Positions 59,648-64,000 of a DNA stretch of 64,000 nucleotides are shown here, in pieces (position 1 is the stretch's first letter; each line of letters begins with the position of its first letter). A model generated the notes under the pieces. It worked only from the letters and a program-made list of their open reading frames with translations. It was not told the origin of the DNA and did no database searches. This stretch comes from Rhizobium cauense (GTDB taxonomy: Bacteria; Pseudomonadota; Alphaproteobacteria; Rhizobiales; Rhizobiaceae), in assembly GCF_019511525.1 (NCBI RefSeq), contig NZ_JAEUAT010000006.1:1-64000 (forward strand), in the 5' to 3' direction. Made by a program: the position numbers and the translations under genes.

Positions 59648-60415
59648 TCAGTGCCTCAGATCCGACAGGAAGCGCTGCGCGCGCGGATGGCGGGGGTTCT
59701 TGAAAAACTCGTCGGGCGTTCCGGTCTCCAGGATTTCGCCGGCGTCGATGAACCAGATGCGATCAGCCACATCACGGGCAAAGTTCATCTCGTGAGTGAC
59801 GCAAAGCATCGTCATCCCTTCGGAGGCGAGGTTCTTCATGACACTCAGCACTTCTCCGACCATCTCGGGATCCAGCGCGCTTGTCGGTTCATCAAAGAGC
59901 ATGACCGGCGGCTCCATTGCCAGCGCACGTGCAATGGCAACTCGTTGTTGCTGGCCGCCGGAAAGCTGTGCGGGATAGGAATTTGCCTTGTCAGCGAGCC
60001 CGACCCGATCAAGCAGCGCCAATGCCTTTGCCCGCGCTACTTGCGCTGCCTCTCCCTTCACCTTGATCGGGGACATCGAAACGTTGTCGACCACCGAAAG
60101 ATGCGGAAACAGATTGAAGCTCTGGAAGACGAAGCCGATCCTGCTGCGCAGCCTGTTCAATTGGCTTGACGGCATCTTGGCATGGATGTTTTGTCCTTCG
60201 AACTCGATCGAGCCGCTGCTGATTTCTTCCAGGCGGTTGACGGTTCGGATGAGTGTCGATTTTCCCGAGCCGGACGGGCCGCAGATGACCACGACCTCTC
60301 CCCGGCGGACCTCGGCGTCGATGCTCTTGAGCACCTGATAGTCGCCATAGTTCTTGCAGACGCCCGTCAGGCGGATTGCCTGCGCCTCCTGCGATTTTGT
60401 TTCAGGCGTGCTCAT
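59648..60415 (-). CDS. Amino-acid-type ABC ATPase, second system
   Basis: 255 residues. Walker [11 protein letters not shown]-loop [11 protein letters not shown], signature L-S-G-G-Q-Q-Q-R, Walker [15 protein letters not shown]. The start overlaps the permease stop by 4 nt (ATGA). Confidence 0.9.
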   Translation of the reverse strand: MSTPETKSQEAQAIRLTGVCKNYGDYQVLKSIDAEVRRGEVVVICGPSGSGKSTLIRTVNRLEEISSGSIEFEGQNIHAKMPSSQLNRLRSRIGFVFQSFNLFPHLSVVDNVSMSPIKVKGEAAQVARAKALALLDRVGLADKANSYPAQLSGGQQQRVAIARALAMEPPVMLFDEPTSALDPEMVGEVLSVMKNLASEGMTMLCVTHEMNFARDVADRIWFIDAGEILETGTPDEFFKNPRHPRAQRFLSDLRH

Positions 60416-61170
60416 AGCTGCTCCGTAAGGGTTTTAAGGGGCATTGGGTCGGGTTGAAGCCGGACATTCACGGGTCCGGACCGTCGTCGTGTGATGCGCC
60501 TCTCGACGCTGTTGGCGATGAACGTAAGCGTCCAGCAGAGCGCGTAGTAGACAAGGGCAAGCACCAGGAAGACCTGGAATGGCTGCGACAGGAGCTGATT
60601 GTTCACCTGGCTGGCGGCGAAGGTCAGATCGGGAACATTGATCACATAACCGAGCGTGGTGTCCTTGATCGTGGATACGTACGTGGAGATCATGCTCGGT
60701 ATCATGTTGTAGAGGGCCTGCGGGAGGATCACGTAGAGCATGGCTCCCAGGTAGCTGTGACCGAGGGCTCTGGCAGCGTCCATCTGACCCTGCCCAAGCG
60801 ACACGATACCGGCTCGAACGACCTCGCTGAGGAATGCACCCTCGTAAATGACGAGCGTTACGAGCATGATCCAGAAGCTTGGCACATCGGCACCGGTCCA
60901 TAAGGGTACCAGGAAGTAGCACCACAGGATCAGCATCAGCAGCGGCACGCCGCGCGTGACATAGACAAGACCGGTCACAGGCCAACGCAGTGCGGCCCAT
61001 TTTGACAGTCTGGCTAGCGCCAGAAGAATACTGACGGGAAACGCAAGCCCGATGGCGAGTACCGAGAGAAGCAACGTGCTTGCGAGGCCGCCAAGTGGTC
61101 CGTTCGGATACTGGCCAATCAGGAGCAGGAGCCAGTAGTCTTTGATGATATTGATGATGTCCTGGATCAT
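60412..61170 (-). CDS. Amino-acid-type ABC permease C, second system
   Basis: 252 residues, about five membrane segments. EAA loop ([10 protein letters not shown]...V-I-L-P-Q-A). [11 protein letters not shown] is the usual TM3 start. 4-nt overlaps on both sides in the operon. Confidence 0.9.
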   Translation of the reverse strand: MIQDIINIIKDYWLLLLIGQYPNGPLGGLASTLLLSVLAIGLAFPVSILLALARLSKWAALRWPVTGLVYVTRGVPLLMLILWCYFLVPLWTGADVPSFWIMLVTLVIYEGAFLSEVVRAGIVSLGQGQMDAARALGHSYLGAMLYVILPQALYNMIPSMISTYVSTIKDTTLGYVINVPDLTFAASQVNNQLLSQPFQVFLVLALVYYALCWTLTFIANSVERRITRRRSGPVNVRLQPDPMPLKTLTEQL

Positions 61171-61874
61171 CGGCGTCCCCTCCCCGCAAGGTCGGTGCGC
61201 ATGGAGACCGATGCACCGATGCCCATGATGATCAGGGAAAAGAACAGATAGATCACCGTGCCGACGAGATAGATCTCAAAGGTACGGAAGCTCAAATTGT
61301 CGATTTCCTTGACCGCATGCGTCAGCTCGGACGCACCGACGACGATGGCGAGACTGCTGTTCTTGAACAGGGAGACGCTATGGTTGATCAGAGGCGGAAG
61401 TGCGTTGCGAATGCCCTGTGGCATGATGACGAACCGCATGGCTGACACATAGCCGTGCCCGAGCGCCTTGGCCGCTTCCATCTGCCCGGGGCTGACCGAA
61501 CGCAGACCTGATCGCAGGTCCTCGCTGAAGTAGGCGGCCTGGCAAAGGCCGAGCCCGATCACAGCAAATATTGCCTCGGCGTTGTGGTTGGCCAGCCAGT
61601 CCGTCAGGCCCTGCGGCATCAGGGTGTAGATCCCGAAGTACCAGAGCATGAGCTGCACAAGGGTCGGGACGTTCCGATGATAGGAGACATATCCCTTGAC
61701 GACCGGCTCGGCAAAGCGAAGCGGTGAAATCCTGATACCCAGCAAGAGGATTGCGAGCGACATCGCCAGTATCCACGAGCCGGCGTAGATGATGAAGGTC
61801 ATCTCGACGCCGTGCACAAGCATTGCCCGGTACTCGGGATTTGCGAGTATTGCCGAGAGATCAAATCCGCTCAC
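61167..61874 (-). CDS. Amino-acid-type ABC permease D, second system
   Basis: 235 residues. R-N-V-P-T-L-V-Q-L-M-L-W start of TM3, EAA loop E-A-A-K-A-L-G-H-G-Y...V-I-M-P-Q-G. The start overlaps the SDR stop by 4 nt. Partner of permease C. Confidence 0.9.
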   Translation of the reverse strand: MSGFDLSAILANPEYRAMLVHGVEMTFIIYAGSWILAMSLAILLLGIRISPLRFAEPVVKGYVSYHRNVPTLVQLMLWYFGIYTLMPQGLTDWLANHNAEAIFAVIGLGLCQAAYFSEDLRSGLRSVSPGQMEAAKALGHGYVSAMRFVIMPQGIRNALPPLINHSVSLFKNSSLAIVVGASELTHAVKEIDNLSFRTFEIYLVGTVIYLFFSLIIMGIGASVSMRTDLAGRGRR

Positions 61875-62650
61875 GGTTTTGTCCTCTCGGCGGAGCGCTC
61901 GCTGCCTGGAGCTTGCGGCTTTGCCGTCTGAAGGCCACCCATCACTTGAAGTGTCGGCGTGATCTCCATGTGCCCGATGTTGACGGCGACCGGTGCGGCG
62001 ACGGCAAATGCGATCGCATCAGCGATATCGCAAGCCTGCGGCAGCTCAAAGCCATCAATGAACCGCTCCCGCACGCTGGGGTCGTTGCCATGGACGTGGT
62101 TGAAGATGTCCGTAGCAACGCGGCCGGGGCACACTTCAGTCACTCGAACACGTTTGCCGAATGCATCGATGCGGAGCTGGTTGGATAGCATCGCAACACC
62201 GGCCTTCACGGCGTGATAGGTTGAGTTTCCGCCAAAGTTGTAATTGCCTGCGATGGAGGAGATGTTGATCACGTGCCCACGATCACGGGCCACCATTCCT
62301 GGGACGATCAGCCGGCAAATATGGAGCACTGCGCGCAGGTTTACATCGACCAGTAGATCGATGTCGCCCTCGTCCGCCTCCAGGAATTTCTTCGGACGGT
62401 CAACGCCGGCATTGTTGACCAGGATATCGAATTCATACTGGCCCGCCAGATCAGCGATTGCCTGGCGGTCGGTGACGTCAATTGCATGAGCGATGCAGCC
62501 GGTGCGAGCGGCAAGTTCCTCCAAAGCGCCTGCACTGCGAGCAATCGCGTGAACTTCAATGTTCTCGCGACTGAACCGCTCAACGATGGCCGCACCAATG
62601 CCGGACGATGCGCCTGTGACCAAAGCTGTCTTGTAATCGGAGAAAGGCAT
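61871..62650 (-). CDS. SDR dehydrogenase heading the second importer operon
   Basis: 259 residues. T-G-A-S-S-G-I-G at 12-19, N-N-A-G at 79-82, Ser131-Ser132, Tyr145 and Lys149. The Y-K-T-A-L-V-T-G-A-S-S-G-I-G start and D-Y-D-type substrate loops resemble 3-hydroxy acid dehydrogenases of the YdfG/serine-dehydrogenase group. It probably oxidises the compound taken up by this importer. Divergent from the LysR gene at 62870. Confidence 0.85.
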   Translation of the reverse strand: MPFSDYKTALVTGASSGIGAAIVERFSRENIEVHAIARSAGALEELAARTGCIAHAIDVTDRQAIADLAGQYEFDILVNNAGVDRPKKFLEADEGDIDLLVDVNLRAVLHICRLIVPGMVARDRGHVINISSIAGNYNFGGNSTYHAVKAGVAMLSNQLRIDAFGKRVRVTEVCPGRVATDIFNHVHGNDPSVRERFIDGFELPQACDIADAIAFAVAAPVAVNIGHMEITPTLQVMGGLQTAKPQAPGSERSAERTKP

Positions 62651-62701
62651 ATCAGTTCCCTTGTTGTTACCTGGACCTTAGCGAAGCGCGTGGCGCTTGC
62701 C

Positions 62702-62738
62702 TAAGACCGATTATTTCTGGAGTAATAAGCAAGTCTTA
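62702..62738. promoter_or_regulatory. Operator for the SDR/importer operon
   Basis: Nested dyads with nearly the same centre: TAAGAC (62702-62707) and GTCTTA (62733-62738), with TTATT (62711-62715) and AATAA (62724-62728) inside. Positioned between the divergent starts 62650 and 62870. Confidence 0.55.
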
Positions 62739-62869
62739 TGGAGCACATGCGCCGCTACCGGACCGCCCAAACTTACCCGCTCGGCACGCGCGTTGGTTTG
62801 CCCGCATTGCAAATGCCGGGCAGTGCTGTAGACATGCCGTCACAGAAGATCGCAACGGTTTGATCTGAC

Positions 62870-63775
62870 ATGGATATCAAACGCCTTAGGTCCTTTATCG
62901 TCATCGTCGACAGCGGCAGCATCACCAGGGCTGCTGACATACTTCATCTGGCCCAGCCAGCGCTTAGCCAGCAGTTGGCCGCCCTTGAGGAACACTTCGG
63001 ACAAAAACTGCTTTTGCGAAGCCAGCAGGGCGTGACAATGACCGATGCAGGCCATGCCGTTTACAGGCATGCGCAGATCATTCTGCGCCAGATGGAGCAG
63101 GCCCAGGCAGACGCCGCCGCAGCGGGAAACTCGCTCGCAGGCCGAGTCTCCGTAGGCCTTGTCCCATTCAGCAGCGCTGCCACCTTGTCGGTCGAACTCC
63201 TCGCTGAAACAAGAAAAAGGCACCCCGGGATATTGCTGCACCTGACCGAGAGTGTCGGGCAGACGTACAGCCAGTTGATAATGAACGGAAAACTGGAAAT
63301 GGCGCTCATTCACGGCGAGGGCCCAATCAAAGGCGTGCGATTCGATCCAATATTGAGCGAGGAATTCTACCTCGTCGCTCCGCAGGGCTTCGCCATCGAC
63401 GACGGCTCAAAGCCCGTGCCCATCGGCGCGCTTGACGGCATTCCGCTGCTTCTTCCACCGGCCTACAATTTCGTGCGGCGAGCCGTGGATACAGCCTTCA
63501 CGCGCAGCAGGATCAATCTCAAGATCGTCGCCGAAGTCGAGATCGTAAGGACCCTTGCGCGAGCGGTTGCGAGCGGCCTCGGCGCCACAATCATGCCAAA
63601 GGCGATCGCCGACCGCATTGTGAAAGAATCGAGCGAGCCGCTTGTTTGTCGGCTCGTCTCACCACGGATTGAGGAAACGTTGTCGCTTTGTACGTCGGAT
63701 CAGAGTTCACTTTCCGAACCGGCACTTGCGGTCAAGGACATCCTTATTGAGTTGACCGAACAGCTGAAGCGATAA
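62870..63775 (+). CDS. LysR-family regulator, Nac/Cbl-like
   Basis: 301 residues. HTH: I-K-R-L-R-S-F-I-V-I-V-D-S-G-S-I-T-R-A-A-D-I-L-H-L-A-Q-P-A-L-S-Q-Q; effector domain with L-L-P-P-A-Y-N-F-V-R-R. Same subgroup as the regulator at 57714, so the two importer regions have parallel organisation. It probably activates the divergent SDR/importer operon. Ends 7 bases before the aminotransferase stop (convergent). Confidence 0.85.
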   Translation: MDIKRLRSFIVIVDSGSITRAADILHLAQPALSQQLAALEEHFGQKLLLRSQQGVTMTDAGHAVYRHAQIILRQMEQAQADAAAAGNSLAGRVSVGLVPFSSAATLSVELLAETRKRHPGILLHLTESVGQTYSQLIMNGKLEMALIHGEGPIKGVRFDPILSEEFYLVAPQGFAIDDGSKPVPIGALDGIPLLLPPAYNFVRRAVDTAFTRSRINLKIVAEVEIVRTLARAVASGLGATIMPKAIADRIVKESSEPLVCRLVSPRIEETLSLCTSDQSSLSEPALAVKDILIELTEQLKR

Positions 63776-63782
63776 AAGTGCC

Positions 63783-64000
63783 TCAGCGCATATCCTTGCA
63801 GAACTGCTCGATGCGGGCACAACCCTCGCGCAGCATCTCCATGCTGGTCGCATAGGAGACGCGGAAATAGGGGCTCATGCCATAGGCAGCACCTTGCACC
63901 GTAGCCACGTGATGTTCCTCGACCAGAGCCATGACGAAATCGACATCGGTCTCGATTTTCCGGCCACCCTTTGTGGTCCTGCCGATTACGGCGGACATGT
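63783..64000 (-). CDS. Class I aminotransferase, C-terminal end (gene continues right)
   Basis: Only the last 72 codons are inside the window. The frame is open to the edge. L-V-E-E-H-H-V-A-T-V-Q-G-A-A-Y-G-M-S-P-Y-F-R-V-S-Y-A-T is the aspartate-aminotransferase-like C-terminal domain; the Arg in P-Y-F-R-V-S binds the substrate carboxylate. Start and PLP lysine are beyond base 64000. Confidence 0.8.
   Translation of the reverse strand, partial: MSAVIGRTTKGGRKIETDVDFVMALVEEHHVATVQGAAYGMSPYFRVSYATSMEMLREGCARIEQFCKDMR

Noticed and set aside
1..64000. tRNA, rRNA, CRISPR array or replication origin
   Set aside because: I looked for cloverleaf-like CCA-ended segments, regularly spaced repeats and repABC-like genes, and saw none; a by-eye check cannot exclude a weak tRNA.

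Overview
The window looks like accessory DNA (a megaplasmid or second replicon) from an alphaproteobacterium of the Rhizobiales, in the Rhizobium, Agrobacterium or Sinorhizobium range. Reasons: a RopA-type porin (32077-33117), many LysR and other regulators divergent from small catabolic operons, two polar-amino-acid-type ABC importers, a MEKHLA protein, toxin-antitoxin remnants and GC-rich coding sequence. I see no rRNA, tRNA, CRISPR array, integrase or replication gene.

Layout. 1-5870: the 3' end of an IS5-family transposase interrupts ada, followed by stress and redox genes (NTF2-like, Rrf2, NmrA-like, cupin, AhpD-like) and an SDR/AraC divergent pair. 6535-11349: an unknown zinc-ribbon protein, then a two-gene operon of a SIR2-domain protein and a Rad50/SMC-like ATPase, which is the best candidate immune system here. 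11856-23533: two near-identical LysR genes, the second broken by a frameshift, lie as direct repeats around about 10 kb of cargo: an RpiR-controlled amidohydrolase/GAF/MFS cassette, a PPP phosphatase, an orphan Phd-like antitoxin, a lone siderophore-type ABC ATPase and a SulP transporter. 23573-25466: a small XRE regulator with tandem operators, a helix-turn-helix helical-repeat protein and a four-helix membrane protein.

25573-33117: AraC/MFS pair, VapB with a broken VapC, a D,D-carboxypeptidase, a HAD phosphatase, a membrane-anchored SNase-like protein and the porin. 33382-49406: a LysR/HAD/class II aldolase unit, NolR-like ArsR, PAS protein, a three-gene molybdenum hydroxylase operon (2Fe-2S subunit, Tat-exported Mo subunit, c-type cytochrome), aldo-keto reductase, orphan glycine-betaine-type binding protein, MEKHLA protein, DJ-1/PfpI protein, a 965-residue winged-helix NTPase regulator and a UBP zinc-finger protein.

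49616-64000: sugar-acid catabolism (RraA-like, IdnO, GntK, 2-hydroxyacid dehydrogenase, IdnD) downstream of an ABC importer with two ATPase genes. Both promoters carry the same 44-nt element, so the LysR at 57714 probably controls transport and catabolism together. A second importer operon led by an SDR has its own divergent LysR, and an aminotransferase runs off the right edge.

All functions are read from motifs and gene order; no database search was run.
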